Shown in pieces: positions 1 to 9,783 of a stretch of DNA of 64,000 nucleotides (its first letter is position 1; each line of letters opens with the position of its first letter). Position numbers and translations under genes: made by a program. Under the pieces are notes generated by a model. The model was not told where the DNA came from. It saw only the letters and a list, made by a program, of their open reading frames with translations, and did no database searches. The stretch lies in contig CM060731.1 in NCBI GenBank assembly GCA_030704615.1, positions 7,316,001 through 7,380,000 on the forward strand, read 5' to 3'. Source of the stretch: Takakia lepidozioides (taxonomy: Eukaryota > Streptophyta > Takakiopsida > Takakiales > Takakiaceae).

Positions 1-443
1 GCAGAGTGCGGAGTATACTTCCCTCGATGGTCTCTCTGCCTACCGAGACGGTACAGGCAGTGAGTGGGGGCGAGCATGTGAGGACCACGGGGTGCATGCA
101 TCCATGGCACACGTGGGAGGTGCTCGAGGTTCAGAGGGAGTTGGCAGCCAAGGCGGCTGTGATGGATGAGGTTGGGGATTCTTCCCGGGTTGAGGAGGTC
201 CTCAAGGATGAGATGATGGGGCAGGATGAGGCCTTGTCATTGACTGAGCAGGCAGGGAGTACTGCTCAAGAGGTTGCAACATAGCAACCACTGGACGCGT
301 CCTCTACCTCTAAGCCCACTGGACTTAAGGTTGCAGTTACGGAGGACAATTAGGAGCCTGACATTGGATCCATTGTCACCGGAGGAGAGAGACGACGTAT
401 ACGGCGGTTCCTGAGGGCTTACAGGAATTGCTTTGCCTTCAGT

Positions 444-1425
444 TTGAAGGACTTGGGAGCACTGAAGGGTCAAGAGATCCATATTGAGTTGGCCACTGAC
501 ACGCCAATCTTTCAGAGACCCTATAGATACAGTGACATGGAGAGGTCTTTGATTCAGATGAGGACTCAAGATCTCTGGGAGGCAGGTTTGGTGGAGCTCT
601 CTGGTGGAGAGTATGCTTCAGCCACAATGATGCCAACCAAGAAGGATGTCTATGGCAATTGGACGGAGAGACGTATGTGCGGTGATTACCGGCCTGTAAA
701 TCGTCAGACCAAGTCCGATAAGTATGCCATGCCAACACCAGAGGAGATCTTTGATGCCATCGGGCATGCTAAGGCCTTTAGCACTTTGGATTTGCGATCC
801 GGATATCACCAGTTGCCAATCAAGGAGGCGGACAAGCAGAAGACGACATTCTGGGGGATCAATGAGCACGACAAGGATTGCCTATATCAGTGGCGGTTCT
901 TACCATTTGGGCTTAAGAATGCTCCTGCAGAGTTTTCAGAGAGTCATGGATAGGATTCTAGCAGGGGTGGACTTTGCTCGGTGCTACATAGATGACATCA
1001 TCATCTTTAGTGTTACGATGGAGGAGCATGAAAGACACCTTCAGGTGGTATTGGAGCGCTTGAGAGCGCACGGATTGAAGTTGCATCCGGGGAAGTGCAA
1101 GTTTTTCCACAACCAGATTGAGTATCTGGGTCACATGATATATCCTGGAGGATTGGGGGTACAGCAGACTAAGGTAGAGGCCATTGCACAAATTCCACGC
1201 CCCACGGATGTGAGCCGAGTTCGAGCTTTCATGGGGTTGGCAAACTATTATAGACGGTTTGTCAAGGGATTTAGCACCATTGCAAAGGCTCTAACCAAGC
1301 TGACCAAGGTGGACCAGGAGTGGCTGTGGGAAGATGAGCAGGAACGAGCTTTTCAAGAGCTCAAGGTGAGGTTGACCTCGGCGCCTATCCTGAGACGACC
1401 TATCAGGGGACGTCCCATTTCAGCT
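444..1425 (+). pseudogene. gypsy reverse transcriptase domain
   Basis: RNA-directed DNA polymerase of the gypsy element. Visible RT blocks are MCGDYRPVN, FSTLDLRSGYHQ, FLPFGLKNAP and the catalytic YIDD at about 985-996. The thumb/connection follows, with FMGLANYYRRF. A frameshift near 930, between the NAP block and YIDD, splits the domain over two frames, so the copy is dead. Family assignment rests on the DLRSGYHQ and ANYYRRF signatures, which are characteristic of Ty3/gypsy. Confidence 0.88.
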
Positions 1426-1896
1426 GCATACGGATTGGTGCATGCTAGGGCTTGGAGCGGTGCTCACACAGGTGGATGATGAGGGAAGAGAGTTCGTAGT
1501 GGCTTATGCTAGCCACTCGAACAACACTGCAGAGGCTAAGTACAGCTCATATGAGGGAGAGTGCTTAGCTGCAGTGTGGGCCGTGGCACACTTCAGGTGC
1601 AATCTATACGGCAATCTTTTCACCCTTGTCACGGATCACCAACCACTCAAGTGGTTGATGGATCAGACAAGCTTACGGGGAAGCTTACACGGTGGGCACT
1701 CATACTCCAGAAGTATGACTTTCAGGTTGTGCATTTACCGGGTTTGGTCAATCGGGATGCGGATGGATTGAGTCGCAATCCATGCACGAGCCAACAGGAT
1801 GACACTGGAGCTCGGTGGCATGGTGAGACGGACGAGGAGATGGTGCCGGGATGGCACGCATCTGCATTTTTGTGTATCTTGGCATCGGGAGGTTAG
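1426..1896 (+). pseudogene. gypsy RNase H domain
   Basis: RNase H that degrades the RNA strand of the hybrid during reverse transcription. Visible segments are GAVLTQ, the YSSYEGECLAAVWA helix, LVTDHQPLKWL, and the terminal VNRDADGLSR block, the usual end of gypsy RNase H. Frameshifts near 1425 and 1670 divide it over three frames. The segment after about 1790 is unstructured linker before the integrase. Confidence 0.8.
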
Positions 1897-1914
1897 GTTG
1901 GACCTACTACAGGG

Positions 1915-3419
1915 ATGACTGTAGACGGAGTGTCTGAGGACCCTGAGGCTAGTGATGAGCCAGGTGGTGCCAGAGATATACATGAGGATTCGGCTGTGTT
2001 GGACTACCTCCGCACGGGAGACACGGTAGCCACTGTGACTGCCAGGGAGAGGGATCGGATCCTGCAACGAGCCAAGAGGTTCAAGTGGGAGGGGATACAC
2101 CTACTTCGAGTGTGGGAGGATGGTCGGGTGAGGATTGTGCCTCACCCCACACAGCGTGCACGGTTAGTGCGGCATGCCCATGAGGAGTTGGGGCATTTTG
2201 GAGTGCGACGCATTCACAGTTTACTGCAGGGGCAGTATTGGTGGCGTGGTATGCATACAGAGGTGCAAAGTTCGTGGCTAGGTGCATGGTGTGTGACAGG
2301 GTGCGTGCTTCATTCAACGCCCCTACACCACAGTTGCATCCTTTACCAATCATGGGATTGGGCTACAGGTGGAGTCTTGACTTTGCAGGACCGTTGCCAC
2401 TGACTATGCGCCACCACAGATATGTGTTGGTGATGGTGGAGCACTTCTCCAAGTGGATTGAGTTGGTTCCATTGCCTGACAAGGCTAGTGAGGGGGCTGC
2501 GTATGCATTCTTGGATCGTGTGCTTAGCCGATTTGGTGCTCCAGCTGAGGTACTCACGGACCAAGGGAGAGAGTTCTTGGGGGAGTTTTAGGCTTTGTGT
2601 GATAAAGCCTTGATAGACCACCGCATCACTTCTCGGGATCATCCTGAGGCCGATGGCTTGGCGGAGAGAGTTGTTCAGACGGTGAAGAGGGGTTTGCGCA
2701 AGTATGGCTTGCAGAAGGGACACCTAGGAGATTGGGATCTTCAGGTTCCTTGGTTAGCCATGGGCTATAGGTTCAGCAAACAAGCATCACTTGCCTCCTT
2801 CTCACCATATTTCCTTCTCTTTGGCCGAGAGCCGGATTTGCCTGCAGCCATTTGTAGGGACACTGCTCAAGTCCTTAACCTTGACAATCAGGACGTGTGG
2901 GTACGTGCAAGTGATCAGCGTGCAGAGTTGTTCAAGAAAGTCATGCCCATGGCTTTTGAGAACCTTGCCATTGCACAGCACCGTGATACGTTGAGGTATG
3001 TCACTATACGTGGTGGAGGATATCGTCCTGGGGTTCGGAGGTTTAGCCCTGGTGACTATGTTTATTTGCAGCAGACTGCTCCTACGACTCTGGATGTTAC
3101 TGCAGGGCGTGTTATTCTGAGGGTTCGAGAGGTGTTGCCCTCAGGGGTCATGATCTTGGAGGGTCGGGATGGCATGACTTGGAAGGACCATGTGCGTAAT
3201 TGTGCGCCATGTCACCTTCCCAATGTCGATGGCAGAGTTGACCCAAACTTGGCAGTGGTACCTACAGGTTTGAGGTGCATGCTCTGTGGGTCTGCCAAAG
3301 AGGCAGCCACCATGCTGGTGTGTGATCGATGCTCAAGGGGTTGGCATATGGGATGCTTGACACCACCTCTTGAGAAGGTTCCTGACGGAGATTGGTTGTG
3401 TCCACACTGCTTGGGATAG
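1915..3419 (+). pseudogene. gypsy integrase with C-terminal PHD finger
   Basis: Integrase that inserts the cDNA. The HHCC zinc finger reads H...H (HAHEELGHFGVRR) and then CMVC. The DDE core follows, with WSLDFAGPL and DQGREFLGEF, then a GGG-type C-terminal domain (RRFSPGDYVYL). A frameshift lies inside the zinc finger near 2240, and a TAG near 2589 replaces what looks like a CAG codon right after GEF. The last 50 residues (about 3270-3416) form a C4HC3 PHD finger: C-x2-C, C-x2-C, H-x2-C, C-x2-C. This replaces the chromodomain often found here. PHD fingers usually read histone H3 tails, so a role in choosing integration sites is inferred. Confidence 0.85.
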
Positions 3420-3667
3420 TGGCAGTGGACATGACTGGAGGCAGCTAACAAGACATGGGAGGCCAAGCTCATAGGAGTCAATACATGAGATCCCAAACTC
3501 AAGTTCACAGGTTGCAAGACGGCGACTAACGATGGGGCAACTCTTGCACCCGGCCTCTTGATCTATCGAGTTTGAGTGTAGTAGGGATAGTGGTGGAGGA
3601 CTTAGTGAGGCTATGGTCATTATCACATCTTGTGGCTACCTGGACTTAGAGGGACCTAAGCACCAGC

Positions 3668-3679
3668 TAGGGGGGCGAT
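3668..3679 (+). other. polypurine tract of the gypsy element
   Basis: The G-rich purine stretch AGGGGGGCGA lies immediately upstream of the TGTGTGG start of the LTR. This is the normal position and composition for the plus-strand primer of reverse transcription. Confidence 0.7.
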
Positions 3680-4174
3680 TGTGTGGACTAGTGACTGCCA
3701 TAGTGGGCAGCATAGTGGCAGCCTAGTGACTGACTAGTTGTAGCCTAGTGGTTGGACTAGTGGCTGGACTAGTGGTATACTAGTGTGTGGTGTGCACATG
3801 TGTTGTATGGTTTTGGACAGCGATGTAGTTGTGTAGCGATATGTATGCGCACGACAGCTGTCAAGTTATTTTATCACCAGTGTGAAACTAGCTAGGAAAT
3901 AGCTAGCTTTACATATTGACATTTGGGATTGGCCCAAGTGTCAATCCAGGGGTCAAGGCAGATTTAGGCCCTGGAGTGGTTATCTTCACGGCAAGCGCGG
4001 GAGGCTCATCTTTCTCGAGTTGAGCCTCACCGCGCCTAACTATGGCGCCGTAGTGTGGATTCCCCATGGCGTGGGGTGCACTTGGCTTGACTTGTATTTG
4101 AGTGATGAGGTTATATATGCATGAGTTTATGCTTCAGATTTGTGAGCTCGTGCTTGTATTCTTCCTCGTTATCA
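3680..4174 (+). repeat. 3' LTR of the gypsy element (495 bp, TG...CA)
   Basis: It begins TGTGTGGACTAG right after the polypurine tract and ends TTATCA. U3 starts with about 100 bp of imperfect CTAGTG-containing units. A likely TATA box (TTATATATGCATG) lies near 4110. The first 160 bp recur in direct orientation at 4176. Confidence 0.75.
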
Positions 4175-4175
4175 T

Positions 4176-4337
4176 TGTGTGGACTAGTGACTGCCATAGT
4201 GGGCAGCATAGTGGAAGCCTAGTGACTGACTAGTTGTAGCCTAGTGGTTGGACTAGTGGTGGACTAGTGGTATACTAGTGTGTGGTGTGGTTTTGGACAA
4301 CGATGTAGTTGTGTAGCGATATGTATGCGCACGACAC
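4176..4337 (+). repeat. truncated second copy of the LTR 5' part
   Basis: About 160 bp nearly identical to 3680-3850, including the CTAGTG units and GTATGCGCACGACA. It has a small internal deletion (CACATGTGTTGTAT missing) and follows the end of the full LTR directly. It stops at about 4337, where similarity to the first copy ends. Confidence 0.8.
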
Positions 4338-5180
4338 GTACGTTGATACCTTGCTATCGCAGACCTTCAGTGTAAATCGGTTTACTGATGTCTCCAGAAC
4401 ATAGTTGAAGAATGAGCAGAGAATATGGCGGAGGAAGCTCAGACGACGACTATGCATATTCTGTTATTCCTTCCAGATATGCAGCCGTCCATTTTAATTA
4501 CTTTTCTTGTGGGCCCAGTGGTCAGAGTATCCCTAGGAGCAATGTCGGCAGCTGTTAAACCGTTAATCAGAACCTCATCAATAAACACAATAACAAGCCG
4601 ACTTCCTGGAAGCATGCCACAGGATCTGAGGGTGGGATTGCAGATTAAGTAAATGTATCTTTATACTACTACCAATGATCATGCGTACCTGGAAAGATCA
4701 AAATGTGAAACGAACGTGGGGTTGGCTAACAAGGATGATCGTGTATGATATCCCAAAATTTGTCATCAAACTCTCGTTTATTTACATATATTTGTCTAAG
4801 ACTGTGCGCCAAGATTTCTGGGATTCGCTGTTATTTTTAAATATTGAAACCGTTCTAATAAAGAACACGCCGTTTATTTTGGGCGACACACGTCAGATAT
4901 CGATAACTGAATACGAACAGCTGTACACTAATTGCTGGCATGTGCACTAATAAGGGAACGACTATGTGTAACGGTCATGCGAGAGGGAATCCGATGCTCC
5001 TAGAGACAAGCAACAACGCACGCAATCCCGCAAGAAATCGGGAGTCACTTCGTTTTTCTACTTTTCGCGCTTAGAGGGAGAGTGGTAGTCAAGCTGGAGA
5101 GGGTTCCTTCTACAATACGAAAGAGAAGGAAGTCTCTTTATTTTACTTCCCTTAGAGAGAGACGCAGATCAAGAGAGCAA
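4338..5180. other. intergenic, no gene recognised
   Basis: Short open frames here (4425-4652, 4675-4950) have no recognisable motifs. The last part (about 4970-5180) is probably the 5' leader of the next gene: a frame stays open from 5082 into its first ATG at 5181. No promoter element is obvious. Confidence 0.4.
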
Positions 5181-5640
5181 ATGACGAGGCGTCGTTTGTT
5201 GGAAAACACAGGGCCAAGGCAGCAGGTGAACGCGGAGACTGATTCACAAGAGCAGACCGAGACTGAGGCAGCGGCTGTGGCACAGTCGGTGATAACAGTG
5301 CGCATTGGAAACCAGCCTGTGGATACAGAGATGACTCGCAGGGAAACTAAAGGAGGTGGAAGTACGAGGAACGCTGAACCGGGAGAAGGTCCAGAAACCC
5401 TAGAGCAGACAGAAATTCCAGCAGATGTGAGAGGGAAGAGGAAAGTTGCAGAAGGGGATCCAATTTCAAAACCTAAGAAGGCGCCAATAAGTTTTCTCTA
5501 ACTTACATTTCATTGTTGAAGATCTGCGTAGAGATTGAGTGGAATGTCCCAGAAAGGGATTGTGGCTACTGACCATCACCATGAAACAACGGTGATTTGC
5601 TTTCTACTCCTCTGTTAAGGGTTTACAGCACAATGAGTGG

Positions 5641-6293
5641 GTGACTGACGGTACCGTCATTCACTGTTGTTCAGATCATACAGTCTGTCTGATTGCCTTT
5701 CAAGCAGTCCTTCCTCTTCCCTTCTTTAGCAGGAACATGTGATTGAAGTTTACTGAATTGTGAGCGTCGTTAACGCCATTCGATTCTCCTCATGAGATTT
5801 ATTTACCTATGTGTTAGAAGAGAGAGTAAGGGTCGGCATATTCAGTCATAATGTATTGCAATGCATTTTCTTTGTATGAGGTTGAACAGATAGAGAAGTG
5901 GAAAGGCGGTACCGCCAATCAAAGATTTGAAGACCATACTGTAGATTCAGGTAGAGTATCGATTGGAAAGTACTCTCGACATAGACAGGAAACCGTGAAT
6001 GCTTGCGACGGTAATCACAATGGAGTCAATCTGAATAATCTGCACTTACTATCCGCCCTAAACTATACTGAATGTCGTTGCCGCCAATTACTTACACATA
6101 TATGTCATTACACAACACCGATCCGACAGGTCCTTTTCTTTTGTGATTGTCGTTAACGCCGTTCGCTCTCGCTCTCGCTTTTGTTTTGAATTCGGCAGGA
6201 TCAGCTTTGCTTGTGTAGATGGTTCTGAATTTGTTTCACACCATTCATTGTGAGTTTCGTCGAGACAGAGTGATGGTCGTTACCGCTGTTCAC
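5641..6293. repeat. palindromic-repeat cluster A (non-coding stretch of ParB-MTase gene)
   Basis: Copies of a 24-bp imperfect palindrome of the type GTGA-x-TG-x-CG (centre GTAC/TTAA) CG-x-CA-x-TCAC. The best copy is 5641-5664 (arms GTGACTGACG and CGTCATTCAC around GTAC, one mismatch). Weaker copies start at 5760, 5899, 5995, 6069, 6142 and 6270. They share the central (C)GTTAACG(C) or CGGTACCG core. They lie between the first exon and the ParB exon. Confidence 0.6.
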
Positions 6294-6332
6294 TATTTGC
6301 ACATTACTCAGTCAGATTTGAATGGCATCGTG

Positions 6333-7202
6333 CAGAAAACTGTGAGGTCCAAGCCTACAGGATCAGAGGGGAAAGGATCTGGAGATGGGGACAAGTCTGG
6401 AAAAAGCTCAGAGAATAACGATGAAGCAGATGAATCTGAAGTGCACTACCTTGACAAGGTGAAAGAACTCATGTCATTCCAGAAGGTAAATTCTCAGGAG
6501 GTTATAAGGGATATGCTCGTATCTGGAGGGCGTCTGGACATCCCTCTGTGCCGGATGATATCTATGCCTGTTGTGCGTCCACCTCTTTCCCATGACATAA
6601 CAAAATTGGAGAGTGATTTCGTGCATGGATATAGACTTGGTGCACAAGTTTTTTATGTGTCACTGACAGATATAAATGGGAAAAGCACATTAGTGTCTCC
6701 AGAGATCAGTGATACTTGGGATGAGTGCTGGAAAGAACACCCAGCAATTATGCAATCACATGTTCTACGTCTGGGACGGCAACCACCGATTGCTGGCATG
6801 GATGGGATACATCCAGAAACACTATGCGAAAGACAAAGACAAGCATGTTGCTGTGGAGGCAATGGTTTTGGATCCAGGAAACGACATCGCTAGGCTTCTT
6901 ACAGCTATGCACGACGTGAACAAGTAAGTCATCCTAGAGATTTCATTCCCTCTGTAGTGTCTTGTTAATCCCAAAAAAACAGTGTTAAGGAATGCAATGT
7001 TTCCAATGTTTTTGCATATCGACAGAGAAATCGCATGTGACAACAAGCTTGGTCCACACACTATTCCGAATTCAGAGGATTGGTCTGATGAAGCTGGATG
7101 ATTTTCGGACAGTACTCCCCCCCAATATAATCAAGAAGTGCGAAACAGGAAGAGCTGCAAGCACTTGGTATTCTTTGACTCGAGAGGCGTTTCTGGAGTA
7201 CA
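6333..7202 (+). other. ParB/Srx-like domain exons of the fusion gene
   Basis: After a Ser/Gly/Lys linker (KGSGDGDKSGKSSENND) comes a helical stretch (YLDKVKELMSF) and then a ParB-like fold. It has LDIPLCRMISMPVVRPP as the first strand, GYRLGAQVFYVSL, and the signature FYVWDGNHRLLAW with DGNHR at 6775-6789. This corresponds to the nucleotide-binding GxxR motif of ParB/sulfiredoxin-like domains. A frameshift near 6740 separates the first strands from DGNHR. The next exon gives LVHTLFRIQRIGLMKLDDF in a shifted frame and ends at donor GTAAGC (7203). Assignment is by motif only. Confidence 0.55.
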
Positions 7203-7296
7203 TGTATGCGGTAAGCCCGAGTCTGTACTCAGTTTACTTTTCGAATACATGTTTGTAGTTCCTTTGCTGCTAATCACTATTTGAATCAATGCAGCA

Positions 7297-9670
7297 AGAA
7301 CTGGCAGAGGCAGCTGAGAAGGGAAAATCCGAATATTACCGCACTACACCAGAGGAACTAAGGACATCAAAGGGTGTGGAAGCAGCAATAAAAAAAGAGT
7401 TTGAAATGCGAGGAACCAAATTGATGTCCGCCTTCGGAAAGCGCTTAGAATAGTAGATCCTGGACTTGGTTCTGAGTTCCTTCAGCAAATCAAATCTCAC
7501 TATGACAAGCATGTGCATCCGGAGATGCAGCAGGAGAAATTGCACCGGCTAGCCATATCCATCGTTGACCCACAAACAAAAATAAGGTGGCTGGAGATAT
7601 GGAACTCAGATTAGATAGTAAAGGACTTGAATCAGATCCCAAAGAGCACCATACAGCCTGGCACAAAGGTGGAAGGAATCAGTGATTTGGTGTTTGATAA
7701 CTGGCTCCACAAGGCTACATTTTGGAGTCAGGTGTGTATTCAAATAAGCCGTTTTCTTTTCTTCAATTATGTGATGAGTATCTTATTTGCAATACTGACA
7801 AATATACAATTTGCAGCTCGAAAAGCGCGCCATCATTGTGTTGGATCAGACTTTGAAGGACTTGAACATTTCGATTGTTTCCCCTCCCCAAATGTCATTG
7901 GAGGCATACATAAGGAAGTGGAGAGGTTTCACCTGGAGATACTGTTTTTTCCGGGAGTTCTCCAAAGATGGTAACATTTTACGATCCAACGACTTTGACA
8001 GTCAGGTTGGAGGAGAGTGGGCCATGATGCGAGTTGTGTACAGGTGCAATATCATACTGGAAACTCTACTGCACTTTTTGGGAAATAATTTGGCTTCATA
8101 AGGATTGTAATCATACGTCCAAATTGAATGTCATTGACGACATTCACTTCTTTGTCTGAGTCATTCTTAAGCGAGAATTTGAATTCACCTGGATTAGGAG
8201 CTTAGGGTGTAATTATAGTGTCCCTGATTAGAATTGATAATGTCCCTGAATGGCGTTGACGACATTCACATCCAGAGTTGTTGAGAGGTCCTCAGAGTTA
8301 TGTAAGTTTTTGTAATGTCCATAGAGTTTACAGTGAGGGTTCCTCACTTCAGTTTGCTGAATGTCAATGCAGACATTCAGTTGTTCTGCATTGCTTTTGC
8401 CTCTTGCGAGAAATTTGAGGCTTGATTAGCTCTGTTATCAGAGATCCAAAGTGAATGTCGTTGACGACATTCACTTCTATGTCTGTGTCATTCACGAGCG
8501 ACAATTTGAATTTACATGGATTGGGAGCTAAGGGTGTATTAATTGGTTCATTGTTCGTAATTTTGTGAATGGCGTTGACGCCATTCACATCCAATGTTAT
8601 TATGAGGTCCTCAGTGTTATGTTCGTTATGAATGTCCATTGAGTTTTTGGGGAGGGTTCCTTACTCGAGTTTCTGATTTCCATCCAATGATTTTGCCTCT
8701 TTTGAGAAATCATTAGGCTTGATTAGCAGTGTATTTACAAATCCAAAGTGAATGTCGTTGACGACATTGACTTCTATGTCTGTGTCATTCCAAAGCGAGA
8801 GTTCGCATTCACGTGGATTAGGGTATATTTACAGTATCATTGAATGGAATGTTTTGAATGGCGTTGACAACATTCACATCCGGAACTGTCGTGTGGTCCT
8901 GAAAGGTCCTTGGAGCAGTTCTCAGAGCCATTTCATTCCATGTTTTTTTCATTCTGTGCTACTTGCATCTTACTCACTTCACGCTTTGGTGGGTTGGGAT
9001 TTATCTCCTGTTTAACATGTATACAAAATATGTGCTTATGGAAGGAAATCACCTGAGCGGTATTCCAGACTATCTTGACATGTGGTCGGACCCTGCAAAC
9101 GATCCAACCATGTATACTGCAGGGATATTGAAGGACTGGAGTCCTTCTCACTTCAGAGACTGTGGCTGGTACCTTGACTGCCCACCGGAGCACACGACCT
9201 TTCAAGAACATCATATGAAATATTTGAACAATAATGCAGAGATGCTGGCGCCTCTGACTGACGAAGAGTACCAAAGAAACATAGCAACATTGGCTGCCAA
9301 GGAGCCTGATGCTCAGGGAACGCCGCAGAAGGGAAAGAAGGCGGGCCGCAAACCAAAAGACAAGGCTCTTGATGTCATAGCCATCTCACCAGCAAAGCCA
9401 AAGGACAAAGACAAGTCCAAAGAGAAGGAAAAGGACAAGGGGAAGGAGAAATAAAAGGAGATGGAGAGTGGGCAGGACTTCATTGCTGGAAGATATACCC
9501 GCACAGTTCAGTGCGTGTTCGATGCCAAGCCACACCCTTCCCGTTCTGATTCGGCAGGAGAGATTAAAATTGTCAATGAGGGTTGGCTGTCGATGATGCA
9601 GAGTCGAAAGAGAGGATACACTGGGGTGCCTTCGCCTACCTGGGATAACATAATCTCATTCCTCAATCTG
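7297..9670 (+). other. middle exons of the fusion gene
   Basis: Exon 7297-7731 starts QELAEAAEKGKSEYYRTTPEELR, split over two frames by a shift near 7440, and has a TAG at 7612. Exon 7817-8043 gives RAIIVLDQTLKDLNISIV and FTWRYCFFREFSKDG and is intact. The next exon begins near 9040 (GNHLSGIPDYLDMWSD) and carries PSHFRDCGWYLDCPPEHT and a Lys-rich KDKDKSKEKEKDKGKEK tail. A TAA at 9452 follows, then the same frame resumes to 9670. The acceptor before 9040 is not clear. No catalytic motif is recognised here. Confidence 0.5.
8124..8877. repeat. palindromic-repeat cluster B (intron of ParB-MTase gene)
   Basis: Seven copies start at 8124, 8246, 8357, 8451, 8565, 8748 and 8854. Copy 8451-8474 is a perfect stem with arms GTGAATGTCG and CGACATTCAC around TTGA. 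Copy 8565-8588 has arms GTGAATGGCG and CGCCATTCAC, a compensated change at one base pair. Copy 8357-8380 has arms CTGAATGTC and GACATTCAG. The flanks repeat too (CTTCTATGTCTGTGTCATTC after the GTC type, CATCC-AG-GTTG after the GGC type), giving a degenerate tandem array of about 300 bp per unit. Confidence 0.8.
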
Positions 9671-9783
9671 GTGAGAATTCTAGTTTCTTTCCTTTTTCTC
9701 TGAAAGTTTCATTGGCAGTATTTTAGTCTGGTTCTTTGAAAACATTCTTGCCATCGTTCTTAAAAAAAACATGTCTGTTGCAG

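Larger units (their letters stand above)
1..4174 (+). mobile_element. Ty3/gypsy LTR retrotransposon, 3' half, decayed
   Basis: The domain order is reverse transcriptase, RNase H, integrase with zinc finger, then a C-terminal PHD finger, a polypurine tract and an LTR. This is the Ty3/gypsy order (integrase after RNase H). The 5' LTR, gag and protease lie outside the window. The coding frame is broken by frameshifts near 930, 1425, 1670 and 2240 and by a TAG near 2589, so this copy cannot make an intact polyprotein. The first 300 bases translate to an unrecognised acidic linker that would sit between protease and RT. Confidence 0.9.

Noticed and set aside
8124-8877. CRISPR array
   Set aside because: Short dyads at roughly regular spacing, but unequal spacers that are themselves repeated, no cas genes and a plant intron context.
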